From positions 12,645,894-12,709,893 of the forward strand of contig NC_058145.1 in the NCBI RefSeq assembly GCF_011075055.1: a DNA stretch of 64,000 nt, given 5' to 3'. Both the position numbers and the translations under genes were made by a program. Position 1 is the stretch's first letter. Each line of letters opens with the position of its first letter. Of the stretch, positions 27,751 to 40,300 are shown piece by piece. The notes below the pieces were generated by a model. The model was given only the letters and a program-made list of their open reading frames with translations. It had not been told where the DNA came from and did no database searches. The stretch is from Mangifera indica (Eukaryota > Streptophyta > Magnoliopsida > Sapindales > Anacardiaceae).

Positions 27751-28812
27751 GAGATTTTTTTATTGTTCTGCTTTTACTTTTTAAAATAGATGAGATTTAA
27801 AGTTGACAACAACGAATTTTTCTCCCTTAAAATAAAAATTAAAAAAAAATTATAATTTATGAATTTCAAATTATTACACACACGGCATGCCCATGTAGAA
27901 GAAAGTCTGAATTCAGTGTCTCACAGAGTCTGGAAAAATTATCATCGCCTTTTCTCTTCTCCATGAGTTATTACAATTCGTTCACAACCCCCATTATCTC
28001 TCTCCTTCTTGTATCTGCGCAAACCACCATCAACATATATTTATATCAGATCAAACTTATTAATGCCAATCTAACTTGATAATTAAGAGTTTAAAATGAA
28101 GTTTGAACTTACAGTAAACTATGAAGCTTCTTTACAGCTTGAGCCCTTGGACCGAGGGGATCGAACCTGATAGATTTGTCATCAGGATACACAACAATAT
28201 GAGTTAGAGTTGCCAAGATTGACTTTCATCATATTACACAGATTCAACTTAAAATCAATGCACGCAAAAGGACAAATATGTAGTTCTGAATTTCATTTTA
28301 ATGAAAATACAATATCTGATCAAACATACTGCTGTTTGAAGACATTCAGTGTTGTCAATAAATTAAATTCGTGCATTTCAAGATATTTATGCACGTTAAG
28401 GTCGCCAGTTTCAGCTTTGCGGAGGTATGCTTCAACAAAATATATGTATGTATAGTGATCATTGTATAAATGCACACATTAATGGATGAATGCATAGGTC
28501 GAATCCACCTGAGCATAACATCCCATTCATATTCAAAAGACAAACTTCTAAGTAGCAAATTATGAGTTCTAAAGAAGGTGAAGCTAAAACAACTGAACCC
28601 AACTAATGTAAGACAACAATGGAAGCCTCTCTATTAAAATCTCTGATATTTTTGGCAAAAAATGATAACTGGTTAATAGTTGAGCAAGTCTGTGATATAA
28701 ACTAACCAAAATCGGTCTACAAAGCAGTAACAACTAGGATTGACAGAATAATATCCCAAAAACTGCTATGAGATCATGCCTAAATGCACAACAAGGTTGG
28801 GCGAAAATCCAT

Positions 28813-30929
28813 TCAAGGCATTTTCTCACTACTGCTGCTGGTTGTTAGGAATGTGAATGCAACATCCCATTCTCGTTTAGTACTTTCAGGCACCATTTCT
28901 TCACCTATGAAAGGAGTCCAGCTATCTTCAGAAGAATTTGTCAGCACCCATTCTATCTTTTCAGGTGCATTGAAAAAATCAAAGTTCGTTGGAGTGGGAG
29001 TGGGTGTGGGTGTGGGCACAGGCGCGGTCTTGCCTTTTGTGCCAGACTTCTGGTTATTGCTCCCATGGCTCCCCATAGACTGCAAAGAAGAAGTGTGTGT
29101 AAGAAAGAAGGAACAACATTGATCTTGGACGACTTCAACGAGAAGAAAAAAGTCCTCATTTGTACTCACATCCACATCAGTAGCATTGGAGCTCTCTGCT
29201 CCTTTCTTCTTTCTACGTGGTGTTCCAGTTTCCAAAAAGTAAAGCACCTCCTTCCTTGATCTGAATTGACGGCCTGAGGCTGGATCAAAATAATACTGCA
29301 CAAGATAAAAGAGTGTTCAGATTGGTCCTCAACTTCAACCATCAAAACAAATTTCTTTTTTTTTACACAAAGCACTTTTTATTTATTCTACGTGTCTCTT
29401 TTTAATATGTTTTAAATTGCTATAAAAAAAAAAAAAAACCCTTCAAAAAGTAAAGTATTAAAAATATTTTTTTAATTTTCAAAAACTAGATCGATTTTTT
29501 TTATCAACTCGGCTTTTTTAATCTGTTACATGTCACTAAGAAAAATCAATTTCAAATGAACTTAAATATTCTTTTTTCTTTCTTTCTTGATAAATTAAAA
29601 ATTACGATTGCGATTATTAGAGTTTAACGTATTAAAATTAAAGAGAATATGAATTAATTTTTAAAACTTAGATTAATTTGTTTTATTTACATATTTTTGT
29701 TAATATCTTTAGTATTACTATGAAAAACCGATTTGAAACTAATTTAAATATTTTTTTCTTTTTTTCTTGACAAACTAATAATTAAAATTACGATTGGTAG
29801 GGTTTAACATATTAAAATTAAAGAATTTTAAAAAATAATTAATTAAAAAAAAACTAGATCCATTATAGAAACTAAAATCTAATTCATTATGGAAAAGAGC
29901 AATACTATGTGTATCCACTTTGGATACACAAATGTATACACACTCATATGTGTCATCATATGATTGGTTATTGTTTTATTTTTAATTCAAAATCATCTAA
30001 TCACATGATGACACATATAAATGTGTACACATTTGTGTACCTAAAGTGGGTACACATAGTTTTATTGTATGGAAAATCTTGATTTTCATCATCTAGCTCT
30101 TATTAATATTTTCTTAAGATTTCTTCTAGGGTAACGATTCATCTAGTTCTTAAGATTTCCTCTTTTTATAAAGTATATTTTAATAATAAAGATCATATAT
30201 AAATCTATGCTATACATTGCTAACTACAAATTTCTCATTAATTATGATGAAATTGAAGAACTCAAAATAGAGGAAAATGTGAAGATATCAGATCTATATA
30301 AAATATATATATTTTATAAAAAGCACAAACCACAAACATGCACGTAAAAGAAATTATATATATGAAACTGAAACCCAAAAATTAATGGTAACAAATACAA
30401 AAGACTTAAGTATAGACAATCTAGATAATCTTTGATCAATTACTTTGAGATCAATCTATATAAACTACATGTATATGTATGTATATAGTAGTTGGTTTAC
30501 CTTATCTATGTGCCCAATACTTGCACCTCGTTGGCGAATCTGTCTATGGATAATCCAGTCTGATGGCAACCATGAGGGGTGTTCATTAGTGTTACTCTTT
30601 GGCCTGTCAGACCTTCTTTTAGGGTGTGGTTGTTGAGGTTGTGGTGCATTAGAGGATGAAATGTTAATTGTTTTAATGATTTGAGTAGGTGAATGAGGCT
30701 GAGACTTAGTTGGTGGCTCGATTAATGGTTGAGGAGCCATCAACAATGGAGGGAGGGGAAGCTGTTGTTGTGGGTTATTGTTGTTCTCAAGGGGTGGACA
30801 CTGATGCCCGTTGGCCTCTCTTAAGGCCACCATTTGTGATTTCCATTCAATATCATCAAACAGTGACATACAATCCGCAAATACATTTGTGTCATCAACA
30901 AGATTCTTGCTAGCCTCTCCCATTTTCAT
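28813..30929 (-). CDS. Methyl-CpG-binding domain protein, MBD5/6-like (MBD-A), 3 exons
   Basis: A 273-residue nuclear protein predicted to read CG methylation. Minus-strand exons are 30501-30929, 29170-29295 and 28813-29079; all junctions are phase 0 and GT-AG. Exon 1 holds a Gln/Pro-rich N-terminus and the first half of the MBD (WLPSDWIIHRQIRQRGASIGHIDK). Exon 2 supplies the second half (YYFDPASGRQFRSRKEVLYF). The residues equivalent to the DNA-contacting Arg, Asp and Arg of animal MBDs are kept (IRQRG, IDK, FRS). Exon 3 has a PTPTPT run, then the MBD5/6-type tail EKIEWVLTNSSEDSWTPFIG. ATG codons occur at 30929 and 30923. Exons 2-3 are nearly identical to MBD-B, but exon 1 differs strongly from the family norm. 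Confidence 0.87.
29370..29835. repeat. About 181-bp tandem repeat in the MBD-A intron
   Basis: The block TCAATTTCAAATGAACTTAAA at about 29546 recurs in diverged form at about 29727, with TTCTTGATAAA/TTCTTGACAAA and ACGATTG ... TTTAAC blocks between. About 2.5 copies are present. The same unit is expanded at 32880-33720. Confidence 0.75.
29897..30067. mobile_element. Intact MITE, 171 bp, with 9-bp target-site duplication
   Basis: The whole element is close to a palindrome. The left end GAGCAATACTATGTGTATCC and the reverse complement of the right end CAATAAAACTATGTGTACCC match for about 75 bases with few mismatches. TATGGAAAA flanks it directly on both sides (29888-29896 and 30068-30076). A 9-base duplication and long inverted repeats suggest a Mutator-type MITE. 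It sits in the MBD-A first intron. Confidence 0.88.
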
Positions 30930-31379
30930 TTCTTCAACTCAAGTCAATCTAAGGTTTTCACTAAATAAAAACACCAACCTCCAAGAAAGGACAAATTCTT
31001 CAAGCAAATCCACATTAGCTCTTAGATCAATATCCAGTGGTATTGTTGATTTGTCCCAAGTATTAAAAGTATGAATTCAACGTCTTTGGCTTCAACCATT
31101 TAATTTCTTACCACATATGGATAATTCATTTTGGTTGTCACAACTATGCCCTTATGGTTTTGTTTGTTGCCATATTAGAATTGCTTTGCACTAATTAATT
31201 TCAAATTAATTAATTAATTAATTTTATATATATCCATTTTGTGAAGGAATACATATATTCTCAACAAATTATGATTTTAAATTGAATATTCACCAGAAAA
31301 ATAATTAATCTATTAGTATGCCATGTAATGATAAAAGTTAATTAGATTTGCTTACCATAAAAAATAAATCAATTACAAT

Positions 31380-31745
31380 TTCTTTTGGTAGCTCGAGATA
31401 AGGACAACAATGAGAACTTAAATGTCAGGGAGCCAATTAGGCTATAGAAGTTGAAGCAACTCTAGTAAATATATATGAACTCTATAGTGGGTTTTACTTT
31501 AAAAGAGACTATGAAGTTGCCAGAGAAATTATATGATCAAGAGGTGTTGGTTCTTATGAGCAACGAGGCAACTCCTGGTTTTATCTCGGGAGGGATCTTA
31601 GAGAGATTGAGATTACCTTTTAGAGTGACTGGGAGTTTTGGAGTCTTGGCTAGGAATAGTGTTCGGGTGAGGAATGAAGAGTTTGTAAAGTGATGGCGCT
31701 TGAATGATTGGTCGAAGTAAGAGAGAATGGAGTCAAAAAGCATGA
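31380..31745 (+). pseudogene. Ty3/gypsy pol fragment (retropepsin-like)
   Basis: Starting near the ATG at 31475 the frame reads NSIVGFTLKETMKL, then VLVLMSNEATPGFISGGI, then LRLPFRVTGSFGVL. This has the layout of a gypsy aspartic protease, with the Asp-Ser-Gly active-site triad changed to Ser-Asn-Glu. It ends at a stop at 31693 with no downstream pol domains. A second, more decayed copy lies at 36230-36600, so the fragment was present before the segmental duplication. It lies about 450 bases upstream of the MBD-A ATG on the opposite strand. Confidence 0.75.
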
Positions 31746-32879
31746 GTTATTACACACTTCCTGATCATAGAGAAGGAAGTCTGAATTCAATCTCTTATAT
31801 ATACAGTCTGGAAAAATTATCATCAGCTTTCTCTTTCTACATGAGTTATTACAATTCACAACCCCCATTTTCTCTCCTTGCATCTGCAGAAACCACCATG
31901 AACATATGTTTATGTCAGATCAAATTTATTAATGCCAATCTAACTGATATGTGGTCTAGAGAAATTATTTAATAAAGCTATAGCTGATGAGGTAGTCTGA
32001 ACTTGATTTTGGAAAGTTGTAGAGTTGATGTTAATTCATATCTGTTAAACTTGAATACATATAATCCAACGTGATAATTAAGAGTTTAAAGTTTGAACTC
32101 ACAACATTATGAGCTATAGCAGTAAGAGCTGCAAACATTGACTTTATATCATATTACACAGATTCAACTCAAAATCAATGCATGTAAAAGAACAAATATA
32201 TAGTTCTGAATTTCCTTTTTCAGTATATGAGTTAGGAAATTTAGTGCAGGGGGCAGTAGCAATTTCAGTTTAATGAAAATACAATATCTGCTGTTTGAAG
32301 GCATTCAGTGTAAATTGGAGGATAGTTGAACTTATATAAATTGTTCAAACTAAGAATTTTTAACTGTCAACGATGTATCATCATGTGATTGAGTATTATT
32401 TTATCTTTAATTTTTAACTATTCAATCATATGATAACACGTTATTGTTCATGCATAAAATTGTGCACATAACACTACTCCTACCTATTAATAAAAATATG
32501 CCTTTTAATAATTTCTGGTTATCTATGTCGAACTAAGAAATTTTCATGTATATATATTCCACTCATAAGGGTTGATAGGCTCTAGTTTGAATTTCATCTC
32601 AAAAGATTAAAGTTCTTCCAATTGATTATTCTCATAACACTAAATTATGTGTTATAATTTATAGCTTAACTACTCAATCTTCCTTCATGTTCCTGTTTAC
32701 TATTTATTAGGCATTGTATTTGTTTAGGGTTTTGTTGATGGAAACAAAAAAAAAGAAGGAAAGAAAGAAAATCTTGTGATTGGTAGTTATAGAATAGGAA
32801 TATGGCACACAAATGTTTTCCTATTTAGTGTTGGAATTTACTAGTAATGTGAGAATAAATATTTTACATATGTTATTCC

Positions 32880-33720
32880 TACATTATCTCTTCTATTATA
32901 TTTTTACAGAGGCTAAGGCTCATTATGTCCCTTTATCTGTATACTTTTTTTAATATGTTTTGTATCACCAAGAAAAATCAACTTCGAATGAATTTAAATA
33001 TTCTTTTCCTTTCTTAACAAACAAATTAATAACTAGAATTGTGACTGGTTTGACGTATTAAAACTAAAGAATTAAAAGAAAAACGAATTGATTTTCAAAA
33101 ACTAGATCTATTCCTTTTATCTACGTATCTCTTTTTTATATATTTTATATCGTCAAAAAAAATTAATTTCAAATGAACTTATGTAGATATTCTTTTCCTT
33201 TCTTCCCAAACAAACTAAAAAATAGGATTACAACTGTTAGGATTTGAAGTATTAAAACTAAAGTAGAAAAAATGATTTAGTTTTCAAAAACTATATTCGT
33301 ATCCTTTTTATCTATATGTCTCTTTTTAATATGCTTTGTATTACTAAGAAAAGTCGACTTTCGAATAACTTAAATGTTTTTTTCCTTTCTCTCCTGACAA
33401 ACTGAAAATTAGGGGTGCGACTATTAGGGTTTAACATATTAAAACTAAAGAATTAAAGGAAAAAAGAACTATTTTTCAAAAACTAGATCCATTCCCTTTA
33501 TTTACATGTCTTTTTTTAAATGTTTTGTATTAGTAAAAAAAACCAACTTCAAATGAAAATAAATATTCTTTTTCTTTCTTCCCTGAAAAACTAATAATTA
33601 GGATTACGACTATTAGGGTTTAATGTTCTAAAACATAATAATTAAATAAAAAATAAATTAATTTTTAGAAACTAGATCCATTCCATAAATGATACACATT
33701 TCCTTAACACACAAAGTTAT
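32880..33720. repeat. Tandem repeat, about 4-5 copies of a 180-195 bp unit
   Basis: Related ATYAACTTCRAATGAA-type blocks recur at about 32978, 33163, 33346 and 33542. Each is followed by TTTCTT...ACAAACTAA and a (C/T)GACT(G/A)TTAGGGTTTAA-like block. It matches the shorter array at 29370-29835 in unit 1, so the array expanded after duplication. Confidence 0.75.
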
Positions 33721-34424
33721 AGAAACTAAAATCTAATTCATTATGGAAAATTTTCATTATTGTCATCTAGTTCTAATTAATATTTTCTTAAGATTTCTTC
33801 TAGGGTTACATTCTTATAGATAGATTTCACTTTGCTTGTTAACATTCTTGCCCTCAAGCAAGCCTCTCTCATTCTTTGGTGGTAACAAATATATATACAG
33901 CATCAATATCTAAAAGACTAGTCTAGGATAACTACTTCATATTTCTTGAATATTTCTTGTTAAAAGTTGGACAAAAGCATCATTCTATTTCATTTCAGTT
34001 AATTTTTTTCATCTTCCTTTTTGTATTGTTATCTTCATACCAAGTAATTTTTAAAAACTAGATAATTCTAATCTGACGAAAGTTCTTGATAATCAAGAAG
34101 CACTGAAATTGATACGTCCATTTTTTATTTTTTTTCTTCTTTTACAATAAATAACATATAAAAATCTACACAAATTTAACTCATTAATAATGATGAAATT
34201 GAAACACTCAATAAAGAGTAAAACATAAAGATATCAAATATATGAAATATATATATTTTATAAAAAGCACAAACATGTACCCAACAGAAAATATATATAT
34301 ATATATGAAAATGGAACCCAAAGATCAATCGTAACAGATATTAGAGACTTAGGCACACACAACCCTAGATAATCTTTGACCAATTACTTTGATATCAATC
34401 TATAAAAATATATAGGTGTATAAG

Positions 34425-34640
34425 TTTACCTTATCTACATGTTCTATGGACAGTCAAATCCAGCGGCAACCATAAGGGTGTTACTCTTTGGTGTATCAGG
34501 CGTAAAAAAATGAAATATTGATGGTGTCAATGAGTTGAGTGGGTGGATGAGGCTGGGGCTCAATTTGTGGCTTGATAAACTATTGAGTACCCATCAACAA
34601 TGGGGGGAATGGGAGCAGTTGTCGTTGGAAGTGGAAATAG
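34425..34640 (-). pseudogene. MBD-A-like exon 1 remnant
   Basis: Plus-strand blocks match MBD-A exon 1 in order: TACCTTATCTA, CAGCGGCAACCATAAGGGTGT, GTTACTCTTTGG, GATGAGGCTG, CCATCAACAATGG. The stretch coding the first MBD strand (IRQRGASIGHI in MBD-A) is largely deleted, and frames are broken. No matching exons 2-3 remain in this unit. Confidence 0.8.
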
Positions 34641-34839
34641 GTATTAGATGATTCAGTTTGGTACAGAAAGAGGGTTATCGACACGTGGGAAAAGAGGATT
34701 GGATATAGATTAGATGGTGTTGTTAATATCTGGATTTTGTTAAAAATAATCAAATGTCTTATGTGGTGTTAACACATCAACGCAATTCTATATTAATTAG
34801 TCAATAATTTTATTACATAATTTAAGTTATAATGTTTTA

Positions 34840-35220
34840 AACAAGAAATTGAACCGATCTTCATTATCATTTTTGTCGGTCAGAGTTTCAGAGGAGGGAA
34901 GAGAGATCGTCAGAGCATGGTGATACGTTAAAAGCTCTTCATTGTCGATGATAGTGTTGGAGATTAAAAACTAAACTCTAGAAAAGAAAATGTCATTTTT
35001 TTTAACTTGACATAGGAAAAAACTTTTACTTTTTACAATTTAAGAGGGGAAAAATAGATTAAATTTTAGTTTATTTCTAACATTACAAATAAAATAATAA
35101 GTTTATCTTTAAAATTAACATATTTAACCGTTTATAAGTGAACTTTTGAAATTTTCAAAGTTAAAGAGTAAAAATTTTGGAAAACAACATCCTTTGAGTG
35201 GGAATAAGTCCTTTGGCCAT
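34840..35220. mobile_element. Possible long-TIR element remnant
   Basis: Its composition and words (TTTTGGAAAACAACATCC, AAAATTTTAGTTTATTT, GATGATAG between) resemble the elements at 12895-13610 and 22966-23794, but inverted ends could not be defined. Confidence 0.3.
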
Positions 35221-36619
35221 TTTCGGATAATAATCTATTAGTAACTAATGGCAGAAGTTAATTCGATTTGCTTGCCAAAATAGGAAGTTCAATAGATTTT
35301 AGAACGAGCGGATTGAAATTAGTCCATCAAATTGAATAACTGATAGCAACATATTTTATTTTTTGAATTTATTTTTTATTCATATTCTGATTAGGGGCCA
35401 CGGCTTCAATCAAACAAGTTCCATCCCACCAATCAATTTAGGGATTTCAACTCTATATATGAACCATGAATTTGCTTTATAATATCTCCTGGTTTTGTTT
35501 TAGAAATTTTATGTAGAAAATATAGATTGTCCATTCATATAAATTATAACCACCAAATCATCTTACATACAAAATGATACGGCGATAAAAAGTTTTTATA
35601 TATATTTATATTGAGTATTAATTTATATAATAATGATGATATGTCGTTATATGATTAAATGTTATTTTATCATTTATTAAAAATATTCAATCATATGATA
35701 ACATACTTGTGAGTATTCATTATAAATATAAATATAGTTTTATTATTATAAATAAATAAATCAGTGTGGATGTTTAGCTTGTATAAAACTTCTCACGGTC
35801 TAGCAAAACCATATAATATACTTTAAGAAGTCCAAATACCACCTCTCTTCTCTTTCAGTTCACCACATCTCTCTCCCTCGTATTTCAACACCTCTCTTAG
35901 CATCGTCACCTCTCCTCTCTCACTCATTTTCTTTTCAAACTATGTCAATCTTGTTTGAAAAAATGAAGTAATAAGATATTATTGTGCAAATTTCCATTAA
36001 AATTATATTGGGTCGATCCATTCTTTTTTGTATTTGTTAGAGTATACAAGTAATTTGTTTCGCATTTTATTATGATCCCATTTGGAGATTTCAATTACAG
36101 TCTCAATTGGGTCAATAATGATGGAATGTAGCTAAGTTATGGATGTAAAACCCAATGCTCATTGTATGGGTATTATTTGGATTTGGGATGTGATGAAAAA
36201 TTTTGGCCCAAGATGTCATAACTATCAACTACAATTTCTTTTGGTAGCTAGAGATAGAAACAACAATGAAAACTGATATGTCAGGAGAGCCAACGTGATA
36301 GTTGAAGTTGAAGGAAACTTTATTAAATATATATGAACTTTATAGTAGGTATTACTTTTTAAAAAAAAAATGAAGTTGCTAGAGAAATTCTTTGCTCAAG
36401 AGGGGTTGTTTTTATGAGCAATAAGGCAACTCCTAGTTTTACTCGAAAGGGATAATGGAGAGAATAAGATTGTCTTTTAATATAATTAAGAGTTTTGGGG
36501 TTTTGGTTGGAAAAGGCATCCGAGTGAACAGTGAAGAGGTTGTCAAGTGATGGCACTTGAATGGTTGATCAAAGTAAGAGAGAATGACATCAAAGAACTT
36601 GTAGAGAAAAATGATGCAA

Positions 36620-37390
36620 AGACGGGTGGTTTTTCATTGTTTTGGTGGGAAAGGAAAGAGTGTGAGGTTTAAAAAAGGCCAGGTGATGGCTTGTGTCAAA
36701 TGGTAAGGGTAATGTATTAATTGCAGCATCTATAACGTCACAGTCTATTTTGTGTTAATTAAGTTATGTTTGAGGTGAGAAAAAAAATAATTTATTTATC
36801 CAACGAATGAAAAATTGTTTTTAGGCCCGGGGAAAATGTTAATCACTCCCTAATAAATTACTAATTTATACTTAAAACCTCAACCTTCAATTGATTCGTT
36901 GCCATTCACCCTTTCTATATTCTTGGACAACACTTAACCTACAAATGTCATCCAGCAGGACCACCCAACATAAAGCTGGAACAGAAACATACATATATGA
37001 AAGCACCGGGCACTTCACACACATAAATCGATGAATGCCCATGCCAAATCCACGTGAGAATAATATCCCATTCATATTCAAAACACAAACTTCTAAAGAG
37101 CAAATTATGAGTTCTAAAGAAGGTGAAGCTAATACAATTGGATCTCACTTACAAATGAAACAGCAAACAAAGGAACCCAACTAATGTAAAACAATAATTG
37201 AAGCCCTATATATTACAATCTCCGATATTTTTGGCCAAAAAACAAATGATAATTAGTTGATCAGTTGAGCAAGTCTGTGATATAAACTAACCACAAGTGG
37301 TCTATCAAGCAATAATAGCAAAGATTGAGAGAATATATCCAAAAACTGCTATGAGATCATGCCTAGAATGCACAACAAGGTTGGGCGAAA
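36620..37390. other. 3' flank of MBD-B; part of the duplicated segment
   Basis: 36950-37390 matches 28490-28810 downstream of MBD-A (shared blocks include AACTTCTAAAGAGCAAATTATGAG and GCAAGTCTGTGATATAAACT). This region should contain the MBD-B 3'UTR. 36620-36950 shows nothing recognisable. Confidence 0.6.
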
Positions 37391-37396
37391 ATACAT

Positions 37397-40300
37397 TCAA
37401 GACATTTTGTTACCACCACTGCTGGTTGTTAGGAACTTGAATGCAACAGCCCATTCTCGTTTAGTACTTTCAGGCACCTTGTCTTTACCGATGAAAGGAG
37501 TCCAGGTATCTTCAGAAGACTTTGTCAGCACCCATTGTATCTTTTCAGGTGCATTGGAATAATCAAAGTTTGTGGGTGCGGGTGCAGGTGTGGGCACAGG
37601 TGCGCTCTTGCCTTTTGTGCCAGACTTCTGCTTATTGCTCCCATGGCTTCCCATAGACTGCAAATAATAAGTGCGTGTAAGAAAAAAGGAACAGCAAGAA
37701 AAATGAATAACATTGATCTTGGAAAACTTCAACAAAAAGAAAAAAGTACTCATTTGTACTCACATCCACATCAGCATTGGAACTCTCTGATCCTTTCTTC
37801 TTTTTACGTGGTGTTCCAGTTTCCAAAAAGTAAAGCACCTCCTTTTTTGATCTGAATTGACGGCCTGAGGCTGGGTCAAAATAATACTGCACAAGATAAA
37901 AGAGCTTCAGATTGGGTCTGAACTTCAACCATCAAAAGAAATGTTTCCCCAATATATTAATTTGTACATAGCACATTTTACATGTTCTCTTATAACAAGT
38001 CAGCAAGTATTCCCAAGACCCTTAAAAAAAATATCCTACACGGTTGACAAATTATTCCCAGATGCTTTGGAGAGAACTTAATCTCACTTCTTGCGATATA
38101 AATAATGTATCTAATCTGCAGTAATGTGTAAACTGTCCATAAATGATTTCAACCTTGTATTTACATCACAAATCACAGAATCCTTTCTTGAAAAGCTATT
38201 AGCCAAAGTGTAAAAATTATTTCTATCATATGTCCCTCAAGAGAGCTTTTAGCCTGATGCTGTGTTGCATCAACTCTACTTCTACTGAACAAGTGATTTA
38301 CTTCTTGCAGAGTATCTACTACCCAATTCAGGATAATTTCAGCATTTGTGACAGATGAGCATAAACCAACAAACATTACAGATAAAAGCAACATGGATGA
38401 TGTTCAAGTGCAAAGGACTTGTTTGATAATCAGTACAGCCCTAATGCACCTTTTCACAAAATTCCTACCTGCTTCAAAACTCAAATTAACCAGCTCCTGA
38501 ACATTGAGTGAATATAAACTATCAGTAACTAAGCCTGCCCATTTCAAACCACAAGTTACTGGTAGATCTCTATTAAGGGGGGGCACACACATAAGCGAGG
38601 GCTGAGGACCAGGGGTCATGAGCGACTAGCAGTTTGTCAAATGCGAAAGACTAGCAGAGAGAACAATGCCGGTGAAGCAACTAACAAAGAGAATAATGGA
38701 AGCAATTAGAGGAGAGAGCAATTAGTGGAGAGAACATATGAATCAACCAGGGAGTGGGGCTGGAAAGGATGTGGTCCTGGGAGATTATAGCATCACTTGA
38801 TTAAGGTAATGTGGCTTTAGAGGGTTGGTAAGTGGGGCAAAACTGTTAGATAGAAAGAAAAATGTGGAAGGAGGAAGCTCCACATCGACTTGAGCTTCCC
38901 ATGTTTTCTAGCGACAACACATACAACTGCTTAGCTAAGATGGAGAGATATTTCATATCGATGGGTTGAATGAATTAGAGTGATTGCCTTTAGTTTTACT
39001 GTGTTTTGAGGGAATTGCTCTTGGCTAGTTGTAGTTCTAGGAATTATGACACAAATGAGATCACCTCAGGAAGAGCTAATTTCTCTCAAGCAAACGAGAT
39101 TTGTGGCAGAATACCAAGAGTAGTTTGAGAGGCTAGCAGTGGTTGCACACAACATTTTTTAAGATTCATTGATGAGGGTGTAAATGGCAACCCTCAGTGA
39201 TGACATTCAAATTGAGGTACGGTTATTTGGGCCTAATGGTTTGTAAATATGATGAGGTTGGCCCAATGTAGAGGCCCGAAATTGGGCTTTAAGAGGGTAT
39301 AGTAAGCTCAATTTGATGTTGTGCAGTAACAAACCATTAGTTTCTCACAAACTTCAATTAAAAAACATCCAACCCAATACTCTCAGCCTAAGTCAACCGT
39401 TTAACCAATTCCACTCACTTCCCCCAATTCATCTAGCCCTATCAATCCATGATTGACACCTTATAAAGCTCAATCCAACTCCAATACACCACCCTAGTAA
39501 CCTTCCACAATCCACACTAGAATCTTCTCCAAGTATTCACGAAATGAACCATCCAAATAGGTACAAACACTTATCTTCCACGAAATTCCAGTCCACGATA
39601 GATCACAAGTTATGCTTTTGATGTGATGAACAATACGAACCAAATCACATCTACTAATTTAAGCAATTAAAAGTATAGTTGTTCTAAGAAGATAAAGAGT
39701 AAAGATGACAATAGGGCGCAAAAGGGCCGAATTTCCCATTCCGTGTCCCCATGATATTCAAGTTTTCCCAATCCATGGCCCTCCTTGATACAGAGATAAT
39801 AAGGACTCTTTGTCCCTGCCCAACATAGTCATTGTCTAAGCCTAACTTTATCGATTTATAGGATTTGTAGTTGGTGATGGCATTGATTCATTGCTTAGTG
39901 TAGCCATTTGGATTGTTTGTTTTCATTGTTAAGATAATGAAGGTAAAAGCTCATAGTTACCGCAACAAGAGGTGGTTGTTGGTGTTGAAGTTCCCCTTTT
40001 TCCATCGACTCCTCAAGTGGGTTCTTAGAAAAAGACAATCATTGTTGCTGAGGTTGTGTTTGCACTTGCTTGCTAGTTGTATCTCCATTGTTGTCAACCA
40101 TCTCAAATATTTTTGGAAAAGACAACATTCACTTTAGAGAAAACTCAGCCAAGATCTAGAACAAGAGAAACAAACACAACTAAACTTGAACAAGTTTATT
40201 TGTGGTTTATGGTTTCTGTTTTGTAGTCTTGCTATGATTCTACAAGAGCTTTAAGTGTTGGAGTCAAATTACCACTGTATGTTTAAAAGGTAAAATTGAA

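Larger units (their letters stand above)
27875..31745. repeat. Segmental tandem duplication, unit 1 (holds MBD-A)
   Basis: The unit begins at TTATTACACAC near 27877, just behind the TPI promoter. The same sequence starts again near 31747. Matching blocks, unit 1 to unit 2: 27890-28090 to 31770-31960; 28190-28350 to 32110-32300; 29370-30130 to 32880-33810; 30230-30500 to 34180-34430; 30500-30790 to 34430-34640; 31380-31740 to 36230-36600. Part of the unit (28490-29330) also matches 36950-37920. Confidence 0.8.
31747..36600. repeat. Segmental tandem duplication, unit 2 (decayed)
   Basis: This is homologous in the same order to 27875-31745 (see that entry for block pairs). It lacks sequence equivalent to MBD exons 2-3 (expected between about 32310 and 32880). 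It carries an expanded tandem repeat (32880-33720), MITE-like blocks (32350-32480, 35590-35750) and an unshared segment at 34650-36220. Confidence 0.75.
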
